Source: an uncultured bacterium
GTDB lineage: Bacteria; Hydrogenedentota; Hydrogenedentia; Hydrogenedentales; CAILVY01
Direction of reading: 5' to 3'
DNA length: 36,176 nt
NCBI GenBank assembly: GCA_937951485.1
Contig: CALEDJ010000012.1
Span: 1-36,176 of the forward strand
This document shows positions 1 through 6,588 of this stretch, piece after piece. The number at the start of each line of letters is the position of its first letter. Within the stretch, counting starts at the first letter, position 1. The notes beneath the pieces were generated by a model. The model was not told the origin of the DNA. It worked only from the letters and a program-made list of their open reading frames with translations, and made no database searches. Position numbers and translations under genes: made by a program.

Positions 1-448
1 GCTGGGAGCCGAAGGGCCAGTCGCTGAGGCGGTAGATGGGGATGTAGCGCGCGCCGAGGAAGGGGGCGGTGTAGCCTTCGCCTTCTTTTTCGATGCTGAC
101 AAGGACATGCGGCGGGGCCAGCGGGTCGCTGGGATTGACCTGCGGAACGGTATAGGGGTTGTCCATGACAATGACGGGCGCCGCCAGGCGCAACACATTG
201 TCCTGAACCACCCCTTCGAGATCCGGCCGCTGCAGATTGCGCCACAGCCGCATATGCGTCTTGCGCACCGCGATGGATTCCTGCAACGTCCGCGCCACCT
301 CCGTCAACAGCACCGAGCCCGACGCCTGAATCCCGTAAATCATCTCCGCCACGAAACGTTGCGCCACCACGCCCAATCCCGCCGAAACATCCCCCGAAAA
401 TCGTCCGATGCGTGCTCGCAATCGTCGCGCCGTCGTGCTACCATACAT
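1..448 (-). CDS. Transposase, N-terminal part (runs off the window)
   Basis: The frame is open from an ATG at 448 to the window edge, about 149 codons, so only the N-terminal part is visible. A good AGGAG lies 8 nt upstream of the ATG (rc of 457-462). The protein starts MYGSTTARRL, followed by segments such as FVAEMIYGIQASGSVLLTEV and RKTHMRLWRNL. This resembles the N-terminal helical region of IS4-superfamily DDE transposases, which typically reads like 'FV..M.YGI.AS.SV.LT.IAR.L.E.I.LKKT..RLSRNL'. The first catalytic Asp would be expected near residue 95-100, where VIVMDNPY is seen; this is not a textbook match. The family call is from memory of the pattern. The catalytic half, the downstream inverted repeat and any target duplication are outside the window. 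An alternative is a domesticated or unrelated DNA-binding protein. Confidence 0.5.
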   Translation of the reverse strand, partial: MYGSTTARRLRARIGRFSGDVSAGLGVVAQRFVAEMIYGIQASGSVLLTEVARTLQESIAVRKTHMRLWRNLQRPDLEGVVQDNVLRLAAPVIVMDNPYTVPQVNPSDPLAPPHVLVSIEKEGEGYTAPFLGARYIPIYRLSDWPFGSQ

Positions 449-912
449 GAGGGGGACTCCTTGATGTGGTTGAGGTTAGGTTTACTTCTGACCCCCATCT
501 TGACCCGTCAAGGAGCCCCGTTCAACCCCCTGAATATCCCCAAGACATCCCCCAAAAAATCACCCGAGACACTTTCACGCAATGATAAACTATTGACCCC
601 AAATAACTTACCCCACTCTGCCCGAAATTTCTGGGGGAACTCCTGGTTTTTTCAGATTGCTCCAGTCACGAATTCGGATTGTTGCGCCGCAGGAGCGGTG
701 CAACGAGGCTGTAACGAGGGACAAGAAAGCAAAAGCACAAGCGTGGCTTGCGCATTCCAAATGATGATGCGGCAAGAGGCCTCATCTGCATTGACGAAAA
801 AGTGGACGCGGCATCGTGCCGCGTTCCGTATGTGCGGACTTGGGTCCAATGGATGCGGTTGCGGCCATGCTGCGTCAGGGAATATCATGGGAGAAACGGG
901 AGGGTTCCGAAC
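449..912. other. Intergenic spacer with a repeat hairpin
   Basis: These 464 bases lie between the divergent transposase and sugar isomerase genes. Open frames here are shadows or upstream extensions of the isomerase gene without a ribosome binding site. The left part, 480-640, is pyrimidine-rich with several GACCCC/CCCC runs and could hold the end of the insertion sequence, but I could not define a terminal inverted repeat. A hairpin of the dispersed family described at 681-704 lies in the middle. No convincing promoter was picked out. Confidence 0.5.
681..704. repeat. Short hairpin repeat, copy 1
   Basis: GTTGCGCCGC, loop AGGA, GCGGTGCAAC: a 10-bp stem with one G-T wobble and a 4-nt loop, followed by GAGG and then a partial echo, GTAACGAGG. 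The same hairpin with variations recurs at 6406, 10269 and 14737 in this window, always between genes. It looks like a REP-like dispersed repeat. Confidence 0.6.
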
Positions 913-1728
913 ATGAAGACGGGTATCAATCAGTGGGCGTTTCCGGCGGAGATGCCGGCGGCGCAGGCTCTGGCGACAGCGAAAGAGATTGGCTTCGAGA
1001 CTTTCGAGGTCTGCGTCGGCGACAAGGGGCCGGTATCGCTGGACATCTCGGAGAAGGAGGCGACCGCGCTCCGCGTGCACGCGGAGAAACTGGGTATCGC
1101 GATTACCAGCGTGGCGTCGGGCATGGGCTGGCAGTATCCCCTGAGCGCGTCCGACGCGGCGGTGCGCGAAAAGGGCAAGGATGCGGTGCGGCAATCCCTG
1201 CGGATTGCGCGGTGGCTCGGCGCGGATGCGGTGCTCGTGGTGCCGGGCGTGGTGACGCCCGACACGCCCTATGACATCGCGCTGGAAAACGCCCTGGCAT
1301 CGGTGCAGGACCTGGTTCCGGAGGCCGAACAGTTGCAGGTCGCCATCGGGATTGAAAACGTGTGGAACAAGTTCCTGCTCAGTCCCGTGGAGATGCGCGA
1401 TTTCATTGACCAGTGCGAGAGCGATTGCGTCGGCGCATTCTTCGACATCGGCAACATCATTCTCATGGGCTACCCGGAGCAATGGATTCGGATTCTGGGA
1501 CGGCGCATCCGGAAGATTCACGCCAAGGATTTCCGCGCGCCGGTCGGCACCCTCGACGGATTTGTCATGCTGATGGAGGGGGATGTCAACTGGCCGGCGG
1601 TGATGGCCGCGCTCCGCGAAGCGGGCTACGAAGGACCGCTTACCGCGGAATACGGGCCGTACAAGCACTCGTTGGAGACCACCCTTCAACATTGCCTGGC
1701 AAGCCTTCAGGCCATTCTCGTTCTGTAA
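913..1728 (+). CDS. Sugar phosphate isomerase/epimerase (xylose isomerase-like TIM barrel)
   Basis: A 271-residue protein of the AP-endonuclease-2 / xylose-isomerase-like TIM-barrel superfamily (COG1082), which includes hexulose epimerases, inosose isomerases/dehydratases and related sugar enzymes. The expected divalent-metal ligands are visible: Glu148 (GIENVW), Asp178 (FFDIGN), His203 (KIHAKD) and Glu246 (LTAEYGPY). The length is typical. The frame stays open to 748, but the ATG at 913 is preferred because GGGAGG lies about 9 nt before it and the protein then begins on the first barrel strand (MKTGINQWAF). There is no signal peptide, so it is cytoplasmic. It faces the oxidoreductase gene tail to tail; together they suggest sugar oxidation and isomerisation, but the exact substrate cannot be read from sequence. 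Confidence 0.9.
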   Translation: MKTGINQWAFPAEMPAAQALATAKEIGFETFEVCVGDKGPVSLDISEKEATALRVHAEKLGIAITSVASGMGWQYPLSASDAAVREKGKDAVRQSLRIARWLGADAVLVVPGVVTPDTPYDIALENALASVQDLVPEAEQLQVAIGIENVWNKFLLSPVEMRDFIDQCESDCVGAFFDIGNIILMGYPEQWIRILGRRIRKIHAKDFRAPVGTLDGFVMLMEGDVNWPAVMAALREAGYEGPLTAEYGPYKHSLETTLQHCLASLQAILVL

Positions 1729-1819
1729 GCGGCTGTCACAACGATACACAAACCCTGCGGACAGCGGGAGGCGCGTCTGCAACGCCGTATTCCATGCACG
1801 CGCTTGCGAGTATCGGGTC

Positions 1820-3115
1820 TTAAACGTTGACTTCCCATCCCTGTTTGAAGACCGGCCTGACCAATGCCTGCGCTCCCGGTGCACCCTTGCAGGTCATTGT
1901 TTCATGGTCCCAATCAAATTCCTCCCCGGCGCGAAAAGCGTTGTTCGCGAGCAGGACCGCCTCCGCCATGGGGCCGGTGTATCCGAAATGACAGGTGGGC
2001 GGGGTGGGATCGCCTTTGCAGGCGTTGACGAATTCCTGACGGAACCCTGGAGATTCCGGGATGAACGGGTCCGGGGCTTTGAAATCAGCGAACTGGTCCT
2101 CCGGCAGGAGTTTGTGGTCGTTGAAACCGCAGATCAGCATGCCCTTGGAGCCGATGAACAGCGTGTTGCCGTTGGTGGGCAGATTGCGGTCTTTCAGGGA
2201 TTTCGGGCCGCCCTTCTCCTGATACCAGTGCAGTTTCACGGCAGGCCGGCTTCCCTTTGCCGGGAACTCCAGCGTGGAATGAAATACCTTCGGCGTCATG
2301 ACGGGATGCGGTTCCTGGCCGCCGGCGCCGACATGGGTGGGATAGTCGAGGTTCAGCGCCCAGAAGGGGATATCAAGGATGTGGCATCCCCAGTTCCCGG
2401 TCTCGCCGGTGCCGAAATCCCAGAAGAACCGCCACCCATAGGGAGTGATGTCCGGGTCATAGGGGCGATATTCCACAGGCCCCAGCCAGAGGTCGTAATC
2501 CAACGTCGGTGGAATGGGGGGTTCTTCTTCTTTTCGCGGGACCATGCCCCGGTCGCTGTCAATCCAACTGTGCACTTCAGTGACCTCCCCGATAGCGCCG
2601 GTCTGGACCAGTTCGACGATGCGACGCATGTTGGGGTTCGCGTGGCGCTGCGCGCCCAGTTGCGTGACGAGGCCCTTGCGCCGGGCGAGTTCGGTGAGCA
2701 CGCGCGTTTCCCACACCGAATGCGCCAGCGGCTTTTCCAGATACACATGCTTGTCCATTTCCATGGCCATGTATGCGGGGTGGAAATGCGTGTGGTCGGG
2801 CGTGCTGACCACCACCGCGTCAATGGATTTGTGCATCTTGTCGAGCATGCGGCGGAAATCGGTGAATTGCGCCGACTTCTCAAACTGGCGGTAGGCCGGG
2901 CCGGCGCGTTCCAAATCCACGTCGCACACGGCGACCATGTTCTCCTTTCGCAAATCCTTGTAGTTGTCAAAACCCTGGCCGCCGATGCCGACCATCGCGA
3001 TGTTGAGTTTCTCATTGGCGGAAAGGGTCCGGGCGATGGCGGGGCCTGTCTTCATCGCCGCCACGCCAAAGGCGGCCGATTGAATGAAAGAACGCCGTGT
3101 GACCCTCTTATTCAT
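1820..3115 (-). CDS. Tat-exported Gfo/Idh/MocA family oxidoreductase
   Basis: A 431-residue protein. It begins with a twin-arginine signal (TRRSFIQSAAFGVAA, residues 6-20), so it is predicted to be folded with its cofactor and then exported. The Rossmann nucleotide-binding segment follows (MVGIGGQGFD, residues 41-50; AVCDVD, 62-67), then the family signature EKPLAHSVWE with Glu-Lys-Pro at 127-129. The rest matches the C-terminal alpha/beta domain of planctomycete-type members. Such enzymes use NAD(P) for oxidation, reduction or redox-neutral glycoside chemistry on sugars. The ATG at 3115 has GAGGAG about 8 nt upstream. It is the last gene of a - strand run that includes the sulfatase and the hydrolase-like gene, separated by a gap with a pseudogene fragment. 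The substrate is unknown. Confidence 0.92.
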   Translation of the reverse strand: MNKRVTRRSFIQSAAFGVAAMKTGPAIARTLSANEKLNIAMVGIGGQGFDNYKDLRKENMVAVCDVDLERAGPAYRQFEKSAQFTDFRRMLDKMHKSIDAVVVSTPDHTHFHPAYMAMEMDKHVYLEKPLAHSVWETRVLTELARRKGLVTQLGAQRHANPNMRRIVELVQTGAIGEVTEVHSWIDSDRGMVPRKEEEPPIPPTLDYDLWLGPVEYRPYDPDITPYGWRFFWDFGTGETGNWGCHILDIPFWALNLDYPTHVGAGGQEPHPVMTPKVFHSTLEFPAKGSRPAVKLHWYQEKGGPKSLKDRNLPTNGNTLFIGSKGMLICGFNDHKLLPEDQFADFKAPDPFIPESPGFRQEFVNACKGDPTPPTCHFGYTGPMAEAVLLANNAFRAGEEFDWDHETMTCKGAPGAQALVRPVFKQGWEVNV

Positions 3116-3277
3116 GGCAGAACTCCTCTGTTTGCGACAAGAAAAAATCAGACATTCTCACCTTCGATGGAAAACGATCCCATCCTCGTGTTGCGCCTGA
3201 AAACCGTGAAAGAGTATATCAAATCCGCTGGGTGTTTGTGGAAACATGGATCATTTTGATACGAATTTCAGATTTGT

Positions 3278-3547
3278 TCATTCGGCCCATTGCGCGAGGG
3301 GACGCAGGGGCGGGAGCGCGCTGATTGATTCGTGAATGCTGCCGGGGGCAAGGAGCACGGCGACGGTTGTTGCGGTGCCAGGCTCCAGGTCCATGTGAAA
3401 TCCGACTTGCCGGGTGTCAGGATTGGGGTCGTCCCATTCGTTGGGCGGGCCCGTGGAAAACTCTTCGATGGGGATCTGTTCAGGCGCCATTACTTCGAAA
3501 AAGAGTCTTTTGTCGCCTTGTTTCAACACAGCAACGTCATTCTCTGT
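3278..3547 (-). pseudogene. Fragment of a heparinase II/III-like protein C-terminus
   Basis: About 88 codons are open from around 3547 to a stop at 3278, in a different frame from the gene ending at 3537. The peptide has the look of a secreted beta-sandwich end: DVAVLKQGDKRLFFEVMAP, then FSTGPPNEWDDPNPDTRQ, an alternating strand ending VAVLLAPGS, and LRPLAQW before the stop. This pattern (L-x-Q-x-G-K-x-L-x-x-x-x-x-S-P followed by STGPP and an N-P-x-T turn) is what I know from the C-terminal sandwich of heparinase II/III-like lyases. No start codon or ribosome binding site precedes it, and farther upstream the frame is only a shadow of the hydrolase gene. I read it as a leftover of a deleted lyase gene; a short real protein is less likely. 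Confidence 0.5.
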
Positions 3548-4622
3548 TGAACGCTGCGCGCATAGCGGCGATGTTTCGGGCGTTGCCGGAGCCGTCGTCG
3601 GGGGGCAACGTGTTTTCGAGGTCGGGCCTGGCGAAACCATAGAGGCCGATCTCATCGAATGCCGGATCGTTGATGATTTTCTCCGCATTATGCTGATCGC
3701 CCCAACCACAGATGCACTGAATGATTTGGGTGTGTGGGCCGATGGCCGCGCGGACTGCGGCGAGTTTCTCCGGATCAGGGTGCTCGTTCATCAACCAGTC
3801 TGCCTCGCGAAGCATCCGCGAATCTTTGAGCATGGGGTGTTGCAGGTCATAGCAGGTCAGCCAGATGATGCAGTTGGGATTGGCCGTCTTGGCCGCCGTG
3901 CGAATCCGGTCCCAGCAGCGTTCCGTGGCGCGTTTATTGAACTCATTGATGCGGTCCGCGTCCATGGCGGCCTCGCCGGGAAAATCCTCTCCGAACAATT
4001 CCCGGTACATTTCCTTCTCGCATTCCAGCCACGTGTATTGGCGGTCGGGGTAGAGATGGGAGGCGTTGTAAACCCAGTCAATCATGAATCCGTCAACAGC
4101 GGTGTCGCGGACCGCTTCGCCGATGACCGCTTCGAGGTAGTCCAGGTATTTCGTGGTGAAGGGGATGGCGATGGCATTGGGGAATCGGTGGCTCAGGTCG
4201 GGGTGTTGTTTGTCCCAGTAGGCGTTTGCGCCGATGCAGAAGTAGCCCATGACCCGCATGCCCGCCGCGTGGCCGAGTTGCACGAGTTCCTTCAGGAATT
4301 CCCCCTTCATGCCGGGCTGTACCGGCGCGACCTTGCTGTTGTACCAGGCATATCCGGGACAACTCACGCAGAAAGTCTGGATGGTGTTTACACCGAGGTC
4401 GCGATACCACTCAAAATGTTCCCTGGCCGATGCGTGCGCATACATGCCCGGCGGCGCGAAGCCGTCCGGTCCCCAATTGAAGTCCACACAGAACGCCTTG
4501 ATGCGATCCGTTTGGGGCTTCGGGGTCGCCGGTGGCTCCGTATTGTCCGCCTGCGCGGATGCGCCGCCGTATAACATCACAATGGTCGCGATGAGAAGCC
4601 GGCCGATTCGAACGTGAAACAT
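3537..4622 (-). CDS. Secreted TIM-barrel glycoside-hydrolase-like protein
   Basis: A 361-residue protein. The start chosen is the ATG at 4622 with GGAG 8 nt upstream; the longer frame adds 13 residues before the signal sequence. The N-terminus is a signal peptide (MFHVRIGRLLIATIVMLYGG, then ASAQA). The mature part alternates strands and helices as in a TIM barrel, with motifs typical of putative family-10-like or GHL6-type hydrolases: GMRVMGYFCIGANAYWDKQ, the acid-containing strand VDGFMIDWVYN and a late segment IIQCICGWGDQ. The probable catalytic acid is in IDWVYN, but this is not proven. It lies 68 bases downstream of the sulfatase gene on the same strand, suggesting joint action on a sulfated glycan. 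An uncharacterised carbohydrate-binding role is the alternative. Confidence 0.7.
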   Translation of the reverse strand: MFHVRIGRLLIATIVMLYGGASAQADNTEPPATPKPQTDRIKAFCVDFNWGPDGFAPPGMYAHASAREHFEWYRDLGVNTIQTFCVSCPGYAWYNSKVAPVQPGMKGEFLKELVQLGHAAGMRVMGYFCIGANAYWDKQHPDLSHRFPNAIAIPFTTKYLDYLEAVIGEAVRDTAVDGFMIDWVYNASHLYPDRQYTWLECEKEMYRELFGEDFPGEAAMDADRINEFNKRATERCWDRIRTAAKTANPNCIIWLTCYDLQHPMLKDSRMLREADWLMNEHPDPEKLAAVRAAIGPHTQIIQCICGWGDQHNAEKIINDPAFDEIGLYGFARPDLENTLPPDDGSGNARNIAAMRAAFNRE

Positions 4623-4690
4623 TACAATGTCTCCTTTTGCTTCAATGTATGCTCTCGACACAGTCTTTGCGCGTCGTGATTAAGCAATCA

Positions 4691-6160
4691 TCAATATTCC
4701 CGGAAGCCTTCGTAGAGGGGGGAATCGGAGCCGGCGCTGCCTGGGAGGGGTTCGCGGTTGATTTCGGGCAGCCACTTGTGGTGTTCGGCGATGATTTCCC
4801 GGTATTCCTCGCGGCCTGCGAGGTTGGCGCGTTCGCCGGGGTCGGCGTCGTGATCGTAGAGTTCTTCGGAGCCGTCGGCGTAGCGGGTGTAGCGGTAGCG
4901 CTCGGAACGCAGCGAGTGGTTGTTGGGTCCGAAGGTGGTGAGCGCAGGGCGGTCCCAGGCGGCGTTCGGGTTATCAAGGAGCGGGCGCAGGCTTTTTCCC
5001 TCCAGCACGGAGCGCGGCGGCAGGCCGCAGAGGTCCACCAGCGTCGGGTACAGGTCAATCATGGCGACGGAGCGGCGGCAGCGCTGTCCTTTCGGCGACC
5101 AGGGCGTAGCGATGATCAGGGGCGCGCGGGTCGCTTCTTCCCAAAGCGACCGCTTCCCCCATCGCAGTTTATCACCGAGATGGAAACCGTGGTCGCTCCA
5201 CAGGACGATAATGGTGTTGTCGGCGTGGGGGCTGTTGCGCAAGGCATCCAGGACGACGCCGACGCAATGGTCCACGAAGGTCGTGCAGGCGAGATAGGCC
5301 TGCACGCCGTGGTCCCATTCGTTCAACGACACGACGTAGTCGTGGCGGGGGGCGGCGGCCGCATAGGTGAGTTGGAAGGCGTAGGGCGGGATGTCTTCGA
5401 GGTCTTCGCGGGCGGCCTGTGGCAGGATGATGCGGTCGCGGGGGTGCATGTCGAACCATTTCTGCGGGGCGTACATGGGCACGTGCGGCCGGTAGAATCC
5501 AACGGAGAGGAAGAAAGGCACGTCATAATCCTGTTTCAGTTTCTCCGCCGCCCAGTGCGCGATTTTGTAGTCCGGCATGTCCTCGTCGCGGTCGGGGTAG
5601 GCGCCCCAGTCCCAAAGGGGATGTCCCTTCGGCAGGCTGATTTTCTCCGCTGGACGCGGACCGAAACCGCCCATGTTCCCCCCAAATTCGTGAAAAGAAT
5701 AGGGATCATCGTCGGTATGAAAAATCTTGCCCGCGCCCAGAGAACGGTATCCATGATCCATGAAATACTGCGGCAACGTCGTTATCTCGCGGAGCGTCTC
5801 TGCTTCGCGGTATTGCGGCGCGAGGAAATACAAGCCGGTGGTGGAAGGATACAGCCCGGAGAGCAGGCTGGCCCGCGACGGTGTACATATCGGCGCCTGG
5901 CAGTGGGCGTTCTCGAACAGCATCCCTTCCGCCGCCAGCCGGTCCATGTTGGGCGTAATCGCCTGGGGATGGCCGCCCATACACCCGACCCAGTCATTGA
6001 GATCGTCAATCGCGATGAACAGCACATTGGGCCGGCCATACCGTCCCGATGTTTCGCTTGCTGCACGAACTGACGACGATAATGACGCGCCCAGAGCGCC
6101 CGCGCCCACGGCATGCAGGAATTGTCTTCTGCTCCACTGCCTGGGTCTCGGCGTGACCAT
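4691..6160 (-). CDS. Exported sulfatase (iduronate-2-sulfatase-like)
   Basis: A 489-residue formylglycine-dependent sulfatase. The start is the ATG at 6160 with GGAG 8 nt upstream, giving an N-terminus with a Tat-like signal (WSRRQFLHAVGAGALGASLS). Metal ligands Asp52-Asp53 lie in IAIDDLNDW. The modification motif is CTPSRASLLSG with Cys92, the canonical C-x-P-S-R whose Cys is converted to formylglycine. A second metal/active-site cluster is in VLWSDHGFHLGD followed by KLRWGK. The family hydrolyses sulfate esters; the DDLNDWVG and SDHGFHLGD context is most like the iduronate-2-sulfatase/choline sulfatase branch. The protein is expected in the periplasm. A formylglycine-generating or anaerobic maturase enzyme must be encoded elsewhere. 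The neighbouring hydrolase and lyase fragment point to sulfated polysaccharide use. Confidence 0.93.
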   Translation of the reverse strand: MVTPRPRQWSRRQFLHAVGAGALGASLSSSVRAASETSGRYGRPNVLFIAIDDLNDWVGCMGGHPQAITPNMDRLAAEGMLFENAHCQAPICTPSRASLLSGLYPSTTGLYFLAPQYREAETLREITTLPQYFMDHGYRSLGAGKIFHTDDDPYSFHEFGGNMGGFGPRPAEKISLPKGHPLWDWGAYPDRDEDMPDYKIAHWAAEKLKQDYDVPFFLSVGFYRPHVPMYAPQKWFDMHPRDRIILPQAAREDLEDIPPYAFQLTYAAAAPRHDYVVSLNEWDHGVQAYLACTTFVDHCVGVVLDALRNSPHADNTIIVLWSDHGFHLGDKLRWGKRSLWEEATRAPLIIATPWSPKGQRCRRSVAMIDLYPTLVDLCGLPPRSVLEGKSLRPLLDNPNAAWDRPALTTFGPNNHSLRSERYRYTRYADGSEELYDHDADPGERANLAGREEYREIIAEHHKWLPEINREPLPGSAGSDSPLYEGFREY

Positions 6161-6253
6161 GGCTTGTTCTCCTACACGCGGCACGGCCAGCAACACGGGT
6201 CATCGTTCTGACTGGTTCAAAGCATAGCATATTCATGGGCGGGAACTGTTCAA

Positions 6254-6408
6254 TGCGGAATGCGGAATGCGGAATAAAAACCGGAGAAAAAGCGCCAAAG
6301 GCGCCAAAGAATCCAGCCCAGGGCGAAGCCCTGGGAAAAGGGAATTGTCGAAATAAAAGCGCTGAAAGCGCGGAACAAAAGGCGAATGCGAAGGACTGTT
6401 CTTTTCGT
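6254..6408 (+). repeat. Dispersed intergenic repeat element, copy A
   Basis: In order: GCGGAAT heptamers, ACCGGAGAAAAAGCGCC, the palindrome GGCGCCAAAG, the hairpin CCCAGGGCGAAGCCCTGGG, ATTGTCG and GCGCTGAAAGCGC, then ACAAAAGGCG and CTGTTCTTT. The same order of blocks occurs in inverse orientation at 14812-14988; by eye about 80% of aligned bases are identical over some 125 bp. Confidence 0.8.
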
Positions 6409-6431
6409 TGCAGCGTTCCCGCAGTGCAACG
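6406..6431. repeat. Short hairpin repeat, copy 2 (diverged)
   Basis: CGTTGCA at 6406 pairs perfectly with TGCAACG at 6425, enclosing GCGTTCCCGCAG, part of which (GC...GC) can extend the stem. It abuts the end of repeat element copy A, just as the hairpin at 14737 lies beside copy B, so the two repeat types may belong to one larger unit. Confidence 0.5.
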
Positions 6432-6588
6432 TGAGGATAATCCGACCCTTTGTATTGTTTGTTTGCGCTGTTCTCGTAGTGTAGAATGACTCCGGTGTTT
6501 TGAACGCCAATGGGATTTCAGGCGGGATTTCAACGGGAGGGGTACGGCAGGGCGCGCCGTCCGCTCTTTGTGACTGGAGGGGACGAAC

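Larger units (their letters stand above)
6161..6588. other. Intergenic region made largely of dispersed repeats
   Basis: This 428-base gap separates the divergent sulfatase and deacylase genes. It holds three copies of the heptamer GCGGAAT (6254-6276), repeat element copy A and a hairpin of the short family (6406-6431). A small open frame runs through the repeat (6235-6489), but it has no supporting ribosome binding site and its sequence matches the repeat at 14.8 kb, so I do not call it a gene. Promoters for both flanking genes must lie here but none is clear. Confidence 0.55.

Noticed and set aside
748-912. Upstream extension of the sugar isomerase frame
   Set aside because: No ribosome binding site and no family resemblance; the ATG at 913 begins exactly at the first barrel strand.
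1904-3259. 451-codon + strand frame opposite the first oxidoreductase
   Set aside because: Shadow of a strongly supported Gfo/Idh/MocA gene on the other strand.
6235-6489. 84-codon frame in repeat copy A (and its counterpart on - at 14710-14982)
   Set aside because: It has no Shine-Dalgarno and is made of the dispersed repeat; kept only as a question in the findings because both copies stay open.
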